A stretch of 33,729 nucleotides of DNA, taken from assembly GCA_024763475.1 (NCBI GenBank), contig JANTFM010000005.1, positions 1-33,729 of the forward strand. Direction: 5' to 3'. Both the position numbers and the translations under genes were made by a program. The DNA is from Acidobacteriota bacterium. GTDB taxonomy: Bacteria; Acidobacteriota; Polarisedimenticolia; J045. Positions 11,123 to 20,413 of the stretch are shown here, in pieces. Under the pieces are notes generated by a model. That model had not been told where the DNA came from and made no database searches. It worked only from the letters and a program-made list of their open reading frames with translations. The first letter of the stretch is position 1, and every line of letters starts with the position of its first letter.

Positions 11123-11908
11123 TTGAGAGAGAATATTCGGAATCTTGTGCGCTTGCAGGAAATTGCTTTTGAGATGCGCGATCTCGAGGCGAGGCGTGCC
11201 CAGGCTCCCGCTGCTCTCGCGGAGCTGGAACTTAGCTTCCAACAGACGCGAGAAGAGATTGGTGCAGCTCGTTTGAAGCACGAGTCTCTGGTCGATCAGA
11301 GACATCAGTTGTCCGAAGAGCGACAAGAGGCCGCTGAAAGACGTGCCAAAGCCCAGAAGAAGCTCATGACGGTCAGCAATCAGCGCGAATACAGTGCGGT
11401 GCTGAACGAGATCGATGCTACCGAGGCCCTCCTCGCGAAGTTGGACGAAGACATCACGCAATGCAACGTGGAGATCGAGCAACTCGAGGGCCCGGCGACG
11501 GAGGCCGATACGCACATCGCTGTCGAGCAGGAGAAGCTCGAAGCGGCGAAGGCACGGATCGAGAAGGACTTGGGGGTTGCGGTCACGCGCCTCGACGAAC
11601 TCGTCAGTCAGCGCGAAACGCTGGTCATCGAGTTGCCGGTGGCTGAGGTTCGCCGCTTCGACGCGGTGTTCCGTGCCCGTGGTGGGATCGCCATGGCTGC
11701 GGTTGAGAAGGGTGCTTGCTCAGCCTGCCACGTTCGCCTCAGGCCTCAGATCATCTCCCTGGCTCGTCGCGGGACGGAGCTGGTGACCTGCGACAGCTGC
11801 CGCCGCTTCCTCTATGTAGCAGACAAGCCCAGCGGCGCGGACGAGATCGAAGAAGCACCTGCTGCTGAGAGCAGTGGGTCGGTCCGACAGCCCAACCAGG
11901 CTGGCTAG
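11123..11908 (+). CDS. coiled-coil protein with C-terminal C4 zinc ribbon
   Basis: Long coiled-coil followed by CSACHVRLRPQIISLARRGTELVTCDSCRRFLYV; TTG start. Confidence 0.85.
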   Translation: MRENIRNLVRLQEIAFEMRDLEARRAQAPAALAELELSFQQTREEIGAARLKHESLVDQRHQLSEERQEAAERRAKAQKKLMTVSNQREYSAVLNEIDATEALLAKLDEDITQCNVEIEQLEGPATEADTHIAVEQEKLEAAKARIEKDLGVAVTRLDELVSQRETLVIELPVAEVRRFDAVFRARGGIAMAAVEKGACSACHVRLRPQIISLARRGTELVTCDSCRRFLYVADKPSGADEIEEAPAAESSGSVRQPNQAG

Positions 11909-11990
11909 TGTCCTCACGCGGGCCCTTGGTCCGCGTTGTTCTGGTCGCGAAGACTCTGCCGTGCAGGCGCCTGAGGGATGGAGAGATCGC

Positions 11991-12413
11991 ATGAAGGTCA
12001 AGGCATGGGTTGATGGCGGCGCTCGCGGTAACCCGGGTCCAGCGGGCTGGGGGGCCTACCTCGTAGCGATGGATGGCTCGCCGCTCAGCCAATGCTGGGG
12101 CTTTCTCGGTAAGGCTACGAACAACGTGGCGGAGTACCAGGGGTTGATCGAGGCGCTGTCCCTGGCATTGGAGCTAGGTGCCAGCGAGATTGAAGTCCGG
12201 ACGGATAGCCAGCTAATCGAGCGTCAGGTCAAGGGTGTGTACCGGGTGAAACAGCCTCATCTGCGCAAGCTTTATGATGAGGTGAAAGTGCTCGCGCAGC
12301 GTTTCTCCTCTTTCGTGATCCTGCATGTGCCTCGGGAAGAGAACAAGGATGCCGATGCGTTGGCCAATCGTGCGATGGATGAGCGTGCCTCCGGGAAGGA
12401 GTCGTTGGTCTAA
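11991..12413 (+). CDS. ribonuclease HI-like protein
   Basis: VDGGARGNPGPAGWGAYL, NNVAEYQGLIEAL, VRTDSQLIERQVKG, EENKDADALANRAM. Confidence 0.92.
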   Translation: MKVKAWVDGGARGNPGPAGWGAYLVAMDGSPLSQCWGFLGKATNNVAEYQGLIEALSLALELGASEIEVRTDSQLIERQVKGVYRVKQPHLRKLYDEVKVLAQRFSSFVILHVPREENKDADALANRAMDERASGKESLV

Positions 12414-12508
12414 GAGTCGTCTCGATAGGGGAACATGAGGCGCTCCCGGCCTCTGCTCCGGTCGGCTTGCCCGCGAGTGTTCCGGCGCGCAGACTCAGTT
12501 GCCGAAGG

Positions 12509-13213
12509 ATGGAAGACATGGACGCGAAGGATCGTCTCCGGGTTGTCGAGGGCAGAATCGCAGCCGCTGCGGAGCGTGCGGGCCGGGATCCGGCCACCGT
12601 CCAGCTCGTTGCGGTGAGCAAGACCCATCCGGCGGGTTCTGTGCGGGAGCTTTCCGCAGCAGGAGCCGCTCTCTTCGGTGAGAGCCGTGTGCAGGAGGCC
12701 GCGGATAAGATCCCTGGAGCCCCTGGGCTGCGCTGGCACTTTATCGGCCGGCTTCAGCGCAACAAGGCCCGCAAGGCCGTACAACTCTTCGAGCTGATTC
12801 ATTCCGTGGATTCCCTGCGCCTCGCGAACACGCTCACGCGGCTGGGCGAGGAGAGGGCGGAAGCCGTTGAGGTCCTGGTTGAGGTCAAGATCGGCGGAGA
12901 GACGAGCAAGGGAGGCGTTCGTCCTGCGGATCTCGAGGCGTTTCTGCGGCAGCTTCAGGGACGGAGCGGGCTGCGTGTTTGCGGCTTGATGACGATTCCT
13001 CCTCCCGTACGTTCCGCAGAGGACCAGCGTCCGGCGTTTCGCCGCCTGGCAACCCTCGCGCAAGAGATGCGGAAACTGGAACTCGAAGGCGTATTGATCA
13101 ATGAGCTCTCCATGGGCATGTCGTCCGACTATGAGATCGCTGTCGAGGAAGGAGCGACTCTCGTCCGCGTCGGCACGGCACTCTTCGGCCCGCGTCGCCC
13201 CTGGCCCCGGTAA
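12509..13213 (+). CDS. YggS-family pyridoxal phosphate homeostasis protein
   Basis: VAVSKTHPAGSVRELSAAGAALFGESRVQEA, WHFIGRLQRNKARK, LSMGMSSDYEIAVEEGATLVRVGTALFGPR. Confidence 0.93.
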   Translation: MEDMDAKDRLRVVEGRIAAAAERAGRDPATVQLVAVSKTHPAGSVRELSAAGAALFGESRVQEAADKIPGAPGLRWHFIGRLQRNKARKAVQLFELIHSVDSLRLANTLTRLGEERAEAVEVLVEVKIGGETSKGGVRPADLEAFLRQLQGRSGLRVCGLMTIPPPVRSAEDQRPAFRRLATLAQEMRKLELEGVLINELSMGMSSDYEIAVEEGATLVRVGTALFGPRRPWPR

Positions 13214-13313
13214 GTGAAGAGCAGGTCGTCTACGGGCTCGTTCGCCGTTGCAAGTGTCTTTACACGCTCACGCTATGGTCTTATCGTGGGCGGGTTCACA
13301 GCGGAGTGACCCC

Positions 13314-13838
13314 ATGCCTTTGACACCTCTCGACATCGAGTCCCGTTCCTTCAAGAGAGAATTCGGCGGATATCGTCGTTCGGAAGTGGATGCGTTCCTC
13401 CGCTCCAGCGCGGACGCGCTGTCCCATGCCGTTCTCGAGCGGGATGATCTGGGACGGCAGCTACTTGCTGCTCGGGAGGAAGTCGACGGGTTCCGGCAAA
13501 GGGAACGTACACTGATGGAGGCGTTGTCCTCTGCGGAACGACTGGCCGAGGAGCGCAAAGCGATGGCCGAGACGGAGGCGGAGCGCATCGTGGCGGATGC
13601 CCGCCGTCATGCCGAGCAGATGGTCATGCGAACCCGTGGCGAGGTCACCCGCATCGAGCAGCAGATTCTCCGGCTGAAGGTCGAGCGCGAGACCTTCGAG
13701 AACAGGCTTCGCGGCCTGCTCGACGAGCATCGTCGCTTGCTCGAGGTCCGTAAGCAGGAGGTTGGCGTCGCAGAAAAGCTGCGTTCGCGGTCGACTCTTC
13801 CTCCGCCGTCCAGCAGTGCCGGCCCGGAAACGCTCTGA
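13314..13838 (+). CDS. DivIVA-domain protein
   Basis: MPLTPLDIESRSFKREFGGYRRSEVDAFL is a DivIVA N-terminal signature; coiled-coil follows. Confidence 0.88.
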   Translation: MPLTPLDIESRSFKREFGGYRRSEVDAFLRSSADALSHAVLERDDLGRQLLAAREEVDGFRQRERTLMEALSSAERLAEERKAMAETEAERIVADARRHAEQMVMRTRGEVTRIEQQILRLKVERETFENRLRGLLDEHRRLLEVRKQEVGVAEKLRSRSTLPPPSSSAGPETL

Positions 13839-13860
13839 CCCCGATCAGGAACAGGAGACC

Positions 13861-15132
13861 ATGACCAGCAAGCCCTCGGCAGACTTTCTCCTCGTGGGGG
13901 CCTCGGAACTCGTCACCTGTGCCGGAAACGCGCCGGCTGTCGGTGCGGAGCAGTCGCGTGTCGCGGTCATCGAGAACGGTGCGATCGCGGCACGCGATGG
14001 CATGATCGTCTGGGTGGGTAAGGAGAAGAACATCGACGCCGAGGTCGATGTGGCGGCGGAGGCGACACGTCTCGATGTGGGCTTCCGTGCGGTGCTGCCG
14101 GGCCTCGTGGATACCCACACGCACATGGTGTGGGCGGGTGATCGCGGCGATGAATTCGACAGGCGTCTTGAAGGGGCTACCTACTCGGAGATCCTGGCTG
14201 CTGGTGGCGGCATCCTGCGTACGGTCGACGCGACGCGCCAGGCGACCTTCGAGGCCCTGCTGAGTGCCGCAGGCGCCCGTCTTGAGAGAATGTCCCGCTG
14301 GGGAACCACTTCTGTTGAGGTGAAGAGCGGCTACGGTCTTGAGCCGGCGAGCGAGTACAAGATGCTCGAGACCGTGCTGGAACTTGGCAAGCGCCATCCC
14401 CAGGAACTCGTGCCGACCTTTCTTGGCGCCCACACGCTGCCCAGGGAGGCGCGCGGGTCGCAGCGGGCCAGGGAGCGATACGTGGATCTCGTCTGTGAGG
14501 AGATGATTCCCACGGTTGCCAAGCGGCACCTGGCGCGTTTCGTTGACGTGTTCATCGATGAGCATGCCTTCGGTCTCGCGGAGGCTCGGCGGGTGTTGGA
14601 GTCTGGGCGCCGGGCAGGACTCGGGTTGAAGATTCACGCGGACCAGCTCAGTTCGGATGGTGGTGCGGAACTCGCGGGAGAGCTCGGAGCGGTGAGTGCG
14701 GACCATCTGGAGCATCTCTCCCCCGAAGGCATGTCGGCCCTGGCCCAGTCCGGTACGGTCGCGGTGATGCTCCCGGGCGCGACGCTCTTCCTTAGGTCCC
14801 ACGCGTACGCGAACGGGCGGGCCCTGATCGAGGCCGGTGTCCCCGTGGCGGTCGCGACGGATGTCAACCCGGGCAGTTGCCCGAGCGAATCCATGCCGCT
14901 GATGATGCAGCTCGCGTGTTTGTACTGTGGGCTCTCGGTCGATGAGGCGATCGTCGCGGGGACGGCGAATGCGGCTGCGGCATCCGGCCTCGAGGATCGC
15001 TGTGGGAGCCTCGAGCCTGGGAAGCGCTGTGACCTGCTCGTACTCGATGCCCCGGAGCGTCGGCAGCTGATCTACAAGCTCGGTTCTCCGCAGATCCACA
15101 TGGTCGTGGCCCGCGGTCTCGTGCTTAGCTAG
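13861..15132 (+). CDS. hutI: imidazolonepropionase
   Basis: GLVDTHTHMVWAGDRGDEFDRRLEGATYSEI, GGGILRTVDATR, SGYGLEPASEYKML, ATDVNPGSCPSESMPLMMQLACL. Confidence 0.93.
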   Translation: MTSKPSADFLLVGASELVTCAGNAPAVGAEQSRVAVIENGAIAARDGMIVWVGKEKNIDAEVDVAAEATRLDVGFRAVLPGLVDTHTHMVWAGDRGDEFDRRLEGATYSEILAAGGGILRTVDATRQATFEALLSAAGARLERMSRWGTTSVEVKSGYGLEPASEYKMLETVLELGKRHPQELVPTFLGAHTLPREARGSQRARERYVDLVCEEMIPTVAKRHLARFVDVFIDEHAFGLAEARRVLESGRRAGLGLKIHADQLSSDGGAELAGELGAVSADHLEHLSPEGMSALAQSGTVAVMLPGATLFLRSHAYANGRALIEAGVPVAVATDVNPGSCPSESMPLMMQLACLYCGLSVDEAIVAGTANAAAASGLEDRCGSLEPGKRCDLLVLDAPERRQLIYKLGSPQIHMVVARGLVLS

Positions 15133-15141
15133 AAAAGACGA

Positions 15142-15159
15142 GCGGCCCCGAAGGGCCGC
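15142..15159. terminator. possible hairpin terminator between convergent genes
   Basis: GCGGCCC-CGAA-GGGCCGC stem-loop between hutI and the minus-strand ORF; no strong U tract. Confidence 0.4.
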
Positions 15160-15193
15160 CCGATGTCCGCGTCATCCCGCCACGAAATGAGCG

Positions 15194-15559
15194 CTACATG
15201 CGGAAACTCTGGAAGGTCTCATCGTAGGCCCAGACCCACTGGTAGACAGCGAGATCGACCTCGACCTTGTGCTTGACTTTCAAGACCACGGCGTTTTTTG
15301 TGCGATCCACCTTGATCTGCTTCTTGCTGACCGGGATACCGATTTCAATGCTCTTGTCGTAGATCTCCTTCGCGAGTGCGTCGGCGCTGAAGCGCCCTCC
15401 ACGGGTTGCTGCAAAGCGCGTTCGCTGTTCGCAGAAGTCGTGGAACTCGTAAACGGAAATCTTTACCGGAATAATACGAACGGCTGAGAACACCGATGCT
15501 GCCATGATGGCGAGCCAAATGATGACGCCTACTCGGCCGTTGCCGCTTTGGTTGCGCAC
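15194..15559 (-). CDS. small membrane-anchored protein of unknown function (DUF4845-like)
   Basis: N-terminal TM segment VGVIIWLAIMAASVFSAVRIIPV with a soluble C-terminal domain. Family resemblance is tentative. Confidence 0.6.
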   Translation of the reverse strand: MRNQSGNGRVGVIIWLAIMAASVFSAVRIIPVKISVYEFHDFCEQRTRFAATRGGRFSADALAKEIYDKSIEIGIPVSKKQIKVDRTKNAVVLKVKHKVEVDLAVYQWVWAYDETFQSFRM

Positions 15560-15680
15560 AGAAACCTCCCATCTCGATCTCCAGGCAATCTAGGAACCAG
15601 GATCCTCCCGCGCCACCCGCCTTTTTCCAGAGCGTGCTGCCGGCCAAGGATCTTCGCTCGGCATCCGTGTATTCCGGAAA

Positions 15681-15839
15681 GGGCTGCATGCCCCGTGGAG
15701 CGAAGAATCTTGCACGCCACTTCTGGCGATGAAATCGTTCCATTGAGTGCCGTATTTGTTCGATACATGGCGCGTAGCGGCATGAATCCTCCGAGTCGGC
15801 GAGGTGCAACATTCTTCGCTCCACGGTGGGCTGCGTGCC
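15681..15839. repeat. MITE-like inverted-repeat structure with flanking direct repeats
   Basis: 23-bp inverted repeats (15693-15715 CCGTGGAGCGAAGAATCTTGCAC; 15804-15826 reverse complement with 1 mismatch), flanked by GGGCTGCATGCC (15681-15692) and GGGCTGCGTGCC (15828-15839). Confidence 0.6.
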
Positions 15840-15901
15840 AAGGGAGGGTCGCCACCCATCGAGCTATGCCCATCTTCCTCGACGAGGGATAATGCCTCGC
15901 G

Positions 15902-16975
15902 ATGAATGTGCCCCCGCCAGGGACTGTCTCGGATCGTGAGATCCTCCGCCGGACCTCCCGGAGCTTCGCGCTGTCCATCCAGGTCCTCCCACGGGGCCTG
16001 CGCGCGCCTGTCGAGATCGCTTACCTGCTCGCCAGGGCAGCGGACACGGTTGCAGATACGGAGCTGGCGGCGCGGGAGACTCGGATCGGCCTCCTCTCGG
16101 AACTGCAGTCCTCCCTCGGGGCCGGGGCGTCGGATGTCACCCCGCGCCTGGAGCAGCTGGGTGAGCGCGGGCTGTCCGGTGCGGGAGCGGAGGATCCTAC
16201 GATTCGCGCCGAGGCCGCCCTGTTGGGGCAGATCGCGCCGCTACTGCAACGCTTTCGTGAGCTCTCGCCCGCGGATCGCGAGGATGTGGCTGCGGTGGTG
16301 GAAGGTCTGGTGGAAACGATGCAGGGTGAGCTCGCGTTCTTTGGTGGCCGCGGGATCGTTGCGTTGCCTGAGGCTTCCGCGCTTGTGGCCTATACGGAGG
16401 GCATCGCCGGTTGTGTCGGCGCATTCTGGACCCGTTTGGCCGTTCGGCATTGCCGAGGACTGCGTGAAAGCATCGCGACCTCCCTGGAGATCGAGGGCCG
16501 GCGTTATGGCCGAGGCTTGCAGCTGGTCAACATCCTCCGCGATCTGCCTCGTGATCTGCGTCGCGGCATCTGCTTTCTACCCGCCAGCGAGCTTGCGGAG
16601 CTCGGACTCGAGCCGGCGGATCTGCTCGATGCCAGCGTGGCAACCCCTCTCGTGCCGCTCCTGGGCCGTTGGGAGCGCCGTGCTCATCGCGGCCTCCTGG
16701 CTGGTCTGGTCTACACCGCGCGTTTGCCTCGGAACGCCTGGTCTCTGCGCTTTGCTTCCGCCCTTCCCGCCGCAATCGGTCTGGCAACTCTGCGCCACCT
16801 GAGAGAGAGCCCCCATCGGCTCGACCCCAGCGTCAAGATTCGAGTTGGCCGTGCTGAGCTCAAGTGGATCCTGCTGCAGACCGCAGCGCTGGCGGCTTCC
16901 GGCCGTGGCGTCCTTCGCCTGGCGAGGCTGGGGAAACGAGCTCCTCGAGACGAGGGGCCCCGGAAGCGGGTATGA
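15902..16975 (+). CDS. squalene/phytoene synthase family protein
   Basis: SRSFALSIQVLPRGLRAPVEIAYLLARAADTVADT, GRRYGRGLQLVNILRDLPRDLRRGICFLP. Confidence 0.88.
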   Translation: MNVPPPGTVSDREILRRTSRSFALSIQVLPRGLRAPVEIAYLLARAADTVADTELAARETRIGLLSELQSSLGAGASDVTPRLEQLGERGLSGAGAEDPTIRAEAALLGQIAPLLQRFRELSPADREDVAAVVEGLVETMQGELAFFGGRGIVALPEASALVAYTEGIAGCVGAFWTRLAVRHCRGLRESIATSLEIEGRRYGRGLQLVNILRDLPRDLRRGICFLPASELAELGLEPADLLDASVATPLVPLLGRWERRAHRGLLAGLVYTARLPRNAWSLRFASALPAAIGLATLRHLRESPHRLDPSVKIRVGRAELKWILLQTAALAASGRGVLRLARLGKRAPRDEGPRKRV

Positions 16976-17057
16976 TCCGGCCGCGGACTGGCAAGTTTTG
17001 GTCCCAAGGAACGTAGAAAGACTGTGCAGCCACGAGACTGCTTAAAAGGAGAAGGTC

Positions 17058-18089
17058 ATGTCCAACGGTCCCAGCTGGCCGAATTCCCCCCCCGAGATTC
17101 GACTTCCCAAGCTTCCCAAGCTGCCGGGCCAAGCAATCGTCTTGGGTGTCATCGTCGTTTTCCTACTCCTCCTTTCCTGGAATTCCATCTACCAGGTTGG
17201 TGCCGAGGAGGAAGCCCTGATTCTTCGCCTGGGACGCTACACCGGGCAGACATACGGGCCGGGGCTTCACGGGATGATTCCCTTCGTAGACCAGGTGATC
17301 AACGTCCCGGTCCGCCGCCAGCTCAAGCAGGAGTTCGGCTATCGAACGCTGGAGGCGGGACGCAGGACGCAGTACGACACCCGAGACTACGCCCAGGAGT
17401 CCCTGATGCTCACTGGAGATCTCAACGTCGCAGACGTGGAATGGATCGTGCAGTACAAGATTGACGATCCCTACAAGTTCCTGTTCAAGGTCCATGACGT
17501 GGAGAGCACCTTCCGGGATCTCTCGGAAGCGGTGATGCGTACAGTGATCGGTGATCACAGCGTCGACGAGGTCTTGACCATTGGCCGCAGCAAGATCGCG
17601 GCCGAGGCGCAGCTCATGCTTCAGAAACTCTGCGACAGGTACGACACGGGCATCAGTGTCGAGCAGCTCGTGCTCCAGGATGTCAACCCCCCGGACAAGG
17701 TCAAGCCGTCTTTCAACGAGGTGAACCAGGCCATACAGGAGAAGGAGCAGCTGATCAACGTTGCGCGGGCCGAGTACAACAAGGCCGTTCCCCGGGCCGA
17801 GGGAGAAGCCCAGGAGCAGATTCGCCGGGCAGAAGGATACGCGCTCGAGCGTGTAAACAACGCCGAAGGAGACGCCGCACGCTTCCTCGCACTCTACGAG
17901 GAGTATCGCAAGTCCCCCGTCGTGACCCGGCGCCGCCTCTATCTCGAGACAGTTGCCAAAGTTCTCCCGCGCCTGGGGGAAAAGATTATCGTCGATGAGC
18001 GGCTCAAGAACATGTTGCCGGTGATGAACCTTTCGGGAGCCGGGTTCAAGCCGCCGGTTGCCGCATCCCGGAAGGGAGGTGCGAAATGA
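17058..18089 (+). CDS. hflK: HflK, FtsH protease modulator
   Basis: SPFH/band-7 domain (VGAEEEALILRLGRYTGQTYGPGLHGMIPFVDQV); paired with hflC. Confidence 0.92.
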   Translation: MSNGPSWPNSPPEIRLPKLPKLPGQAIVLGVIVVFLLLLSWNSIYQVGAEEEALILRLGRYTGQTYGPGLHGMIPFVDQVINVPVRRQLKQEFGYRTLEAGRRTQYDTRDYAQESLMLTGDLNVADVEWIVQYKIDDPYKFLFKVHDVESTFRDLSEAVMRTVIGDHSVDEVLTIGRSKIAAEAQLMLQKLCDRYDTGISVEQLVLQDVNPPDKVKPSFNEVNQAIQEKEQLINVARAEYNKAVPRAEGEAQEQIRRAEGYALERVNNAEGDAARFLALYEEYRKSPVVTRRRLYLETVAKVLPRLGEKIIVDERLKNMLPVMNLSGAGFKPPVAASRKGGAK

Positions 18090-19015
18090 AAGCCCTCGTC
18101 GCCCTCATCTTCATCGCGATCCTGCTGCTGATCGTTGCGCCCTCGTTCATGTATGTCGTCGATGAGCCCACGCAGGTGATCATCACCCAGTTCGGCAGAC
18201 CAATCGGCGGAGTCGTCAATACTCCCGGTCTCAAGTTCAAGCTGCCGGTCATGCACACTGTCAACCGCTTCGACAAGCGCTGGCTTGCCTGGGACGGGGA
18301 TCGGAACCAGGTCCCGACACGGGACAAGAAGTACATCGAGATCGACTCCTTCGCTCGCTGGCGTATCGCGGATCCCCTCAAGTACTTCCAGGTGGCCAAG
18401 AACGAGCGCCGGGCGCAGACCCTGCTTGACGATGTCATCGACGGCAAGACCCGCGACGTCATTGCCTCCTACGACCTGCTGGAGGTCGTCCGCTCCACGA
18501 ACCGGCCCTTCGAGATAAGCGACGATCTCAAGGAAATCGCGGTCACCGAGATGCCGAAGATCACTGCGGGCAGGACCGGAATCGAGACGGAGGTGCTGCA
18601 GCTGGCCGCAGACAAGGCCACGGAATACGGGATCGCACTGGTCGATGTTCGTTTCAAGCGCCTCGACTACATCGAGTCGGTCCGCCAGAAGGTCTATTCC
18701 CGCATGATCTCCGAGCGGCAGAGAATCGCCGAACGCTATCGCTCGGAAGGGGCGGGTCATAGCGCCGAGATCCGCGGCCAGATGGAGCGGGAGCTGCGCA
18801 AGATTCGGTCCGAGGCGTACAAGATCGCCCAGACCCTCGAGGGCGAAGCAGACGCCAAGGCCACGACGATCTACGCCAAGGCGTACAACCGCGATCCGGA
18901 GTTCTACACGTTTATGAAGACGATGGAGACGTGGGAGAACTCCCTCCGCAGCGACAGCAAGCTCCTGCTGACGACGGAGAGCGAGTTCCTGAAGTTCATG
19001 AAGAAGGCTCGTTAG
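18086..19015 (+). CDS. hflC: HflC, FtsH protease modulator
   Basis: VVDEPTQVIITQFGRPIGGVVNTPGLKFKLP, DVRFKRLDY..., SERQRIAERYRSEG.AEIRGQMERE; 4-bp overlap with hflK. Confidence 0.92.
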   Translation: MKALVALIFIAILLLIVAPSFMYVVDEPTQVIITQFGRPIGGVVNTPGLKFKLPVMHTVNRFDKRWLAWDGDRNQVPTRDKKYIEIDSFARWRIADPLKYFQVAKNERRAQTLLDDVIDGKTRDVIASYDLLEVVRSTNRPFEISDDLKEIAVTEMPKITAGRTGIETEVLQLAADKATEYGIALVDVRFKRLDYIESVRQKVYSRMISERQRIAERYRSEGAGHSAEIRGQMERELRKIRSEAYKIAQTLEGEADAKATTIYAKAYNRDPEFYTFMKTMETWENSLRSDSKLLLTTESEFLKFMKKAR

Positions 19016-19149
19016 TGTCCCGCCGGAGCTGTCGTCGCCTTGCCGAAGACTGTGGCAACGCTAGCTGATGGGACGTTCGACATGGCGCGGGGCGCGGCAA
19101 TCCGTGTCCCCGCCACGATTTTGGGCCCCGCCTGGGGGTAGAGGAATCC

Positions 19150-20058
19150 ATGATGGGGCCCGAAGTTTTCGTTTCGACAGCGTCCGCTCGCAATCCGCGC
19201 GATCTTCCCAGAGTTCTCGACCGATTCCTGCGCGCGGGAATCTCAGCGATCGAGCTGTCCGCTCCCCACCCGTATCTGGGAATCACAGAGATCGAATCGC
19301 TGTTGAAGGCTTCCCAGGACAGGGGAGCTAAGTTTATTCTTCATAACTACTTTCCTGCTCCGAAGGAGCCAATCGTCCTCAACCTTGCTGCAGTGCGCGA
19401 TGACGACCATGAAGCGACTCTATCGCTTGTGCGGGAGGCTCTGACCCTCGCAGAAGAGACGAAATCAACACTCTATACCTGTCACGCAGGCTATCGAGCC
19501 CACGCGATCTGCCCAGCAGGCGGACAATTCAAGTTTGAACGATTAGATGTAGATGCAAAATTACGAGCGAATCACCGCCAGCGGCAGAGCCTAGCCTCGA
19601 TCCTCGAGACTCCGGCCCTCCGCTCCGGCGCGCTTCGCTTCGGCATCGAGAACCTCTTCCCCTGCGAGTCCGGCGGCGAGAACGTCAGCTACTGCTGCAC
19701 TCCGCCCGAAATTCTGGAGCTTCTGGACCACTTCGCGGATCAGCATCTCGGGCTGCTCCTTGACCTCGGCCATCTCTCCATCACGGCCACCCTGCTCGAC
19801 TGCGACCCCGATCAGCTCCTCGACGAGGTGATCAGACTCTGCGGCGATCGTATCCTCGAGGTTCATCTCTCTGGCAACGACGGCATGCGGGATCTCCACC
19901 ACCCCCTTGAGCCCACGGCGTGGCAACTCCAGGTTCTCCCGCGTCTTGCTCACCTCCCCGGCACCGGTGACGGCCTCTTCTTCACCCTCGAGGCCAGAGG
20001 CCTAAGTGAAGACGAATGTCTCACCCAGGTTGATTTGATCCGAAGTGCTCTCCGTTGA
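19150..20058 (+). CDS. sugar phosphate isomerase/epimerase-like TIM-barrel protein
   Basis: IENLFPCESGG..., LLLDLGHLSITA, ILEVHLSGNDG resemble the xylose-isomerase-like TIM barrel family. Confidence 0.75.
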   Translation: MMGPEVFVSTASARNPRDLPRVLDRFLRAGISAIELSAPHPYLGITEIESLLKASQDRGAKFILHNYFPAPKEPIVLNLAAVRDDDHEATLSLVREALTLAEETKSTLYTCHAGYRAHAICPAGGQFKFERLDVDAKLRANHRQRQSLASILETPALRSGALRFGIENLFPCESGGENVSYCCTPPEILELLDHFADQHLGLLLDLGHLSITATLLDCDPDQLLDEVIRLCGDRILEVHLSGNDGMRDLHHPLEPTAWQLQVLPRLAHLPGTGDGLFFTLEARGLSEDECLTQVDLIRSALR

Positions 20059-20413
20059 GACTCCTGCGATGAGAAACACTAAGTCCCTTTATAGCAACGT
20101 GCTAACCGAAGTCGACAACGGCACCCCGGGTGATTCCTTTCTCACCCAGGTTGATTCGAAGGGGGCTGCAGAGCGTCCTGCGACGAGAATCACCGAGGCG
20201 ACTCGCAGCACCGCAATCACCAGGGACGGCCACCGCACCCGGGTTGATCTGCGTCTCACCCAGGTTGATTCGGGGCGGCGATGAAAAGCGCTGGATCGGG
20301 TCCTCTTGAGGAGAAAACCAAGAGTGACAACCCCACCCAGGTTGATTCGCGTCGGGTCGTAGCTTCGGACGGAGAGGGGCAACGTGTCGTTGACAACCCC
20401 ACCCAGGTTGATT
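20024..20413 (+). repeat. left CCCAGGTTGATT repeat cluster (5 exact and 2 degenerate copies)
   Basis: Exact copies at 20024-20035, 20145-20156, 20259-20270, 20336-20347 and 20402-20413; variants CCCGGGTTGATC at 20238-20249 and CCCCGGGTGATT at 20124-20135. Confidence 0.92.

Noticed and set aside
13645-15099. 484-aa minus-strand ORF
   Set aside because: Antisense shadow of hutI, which has clear catalytic motifs.
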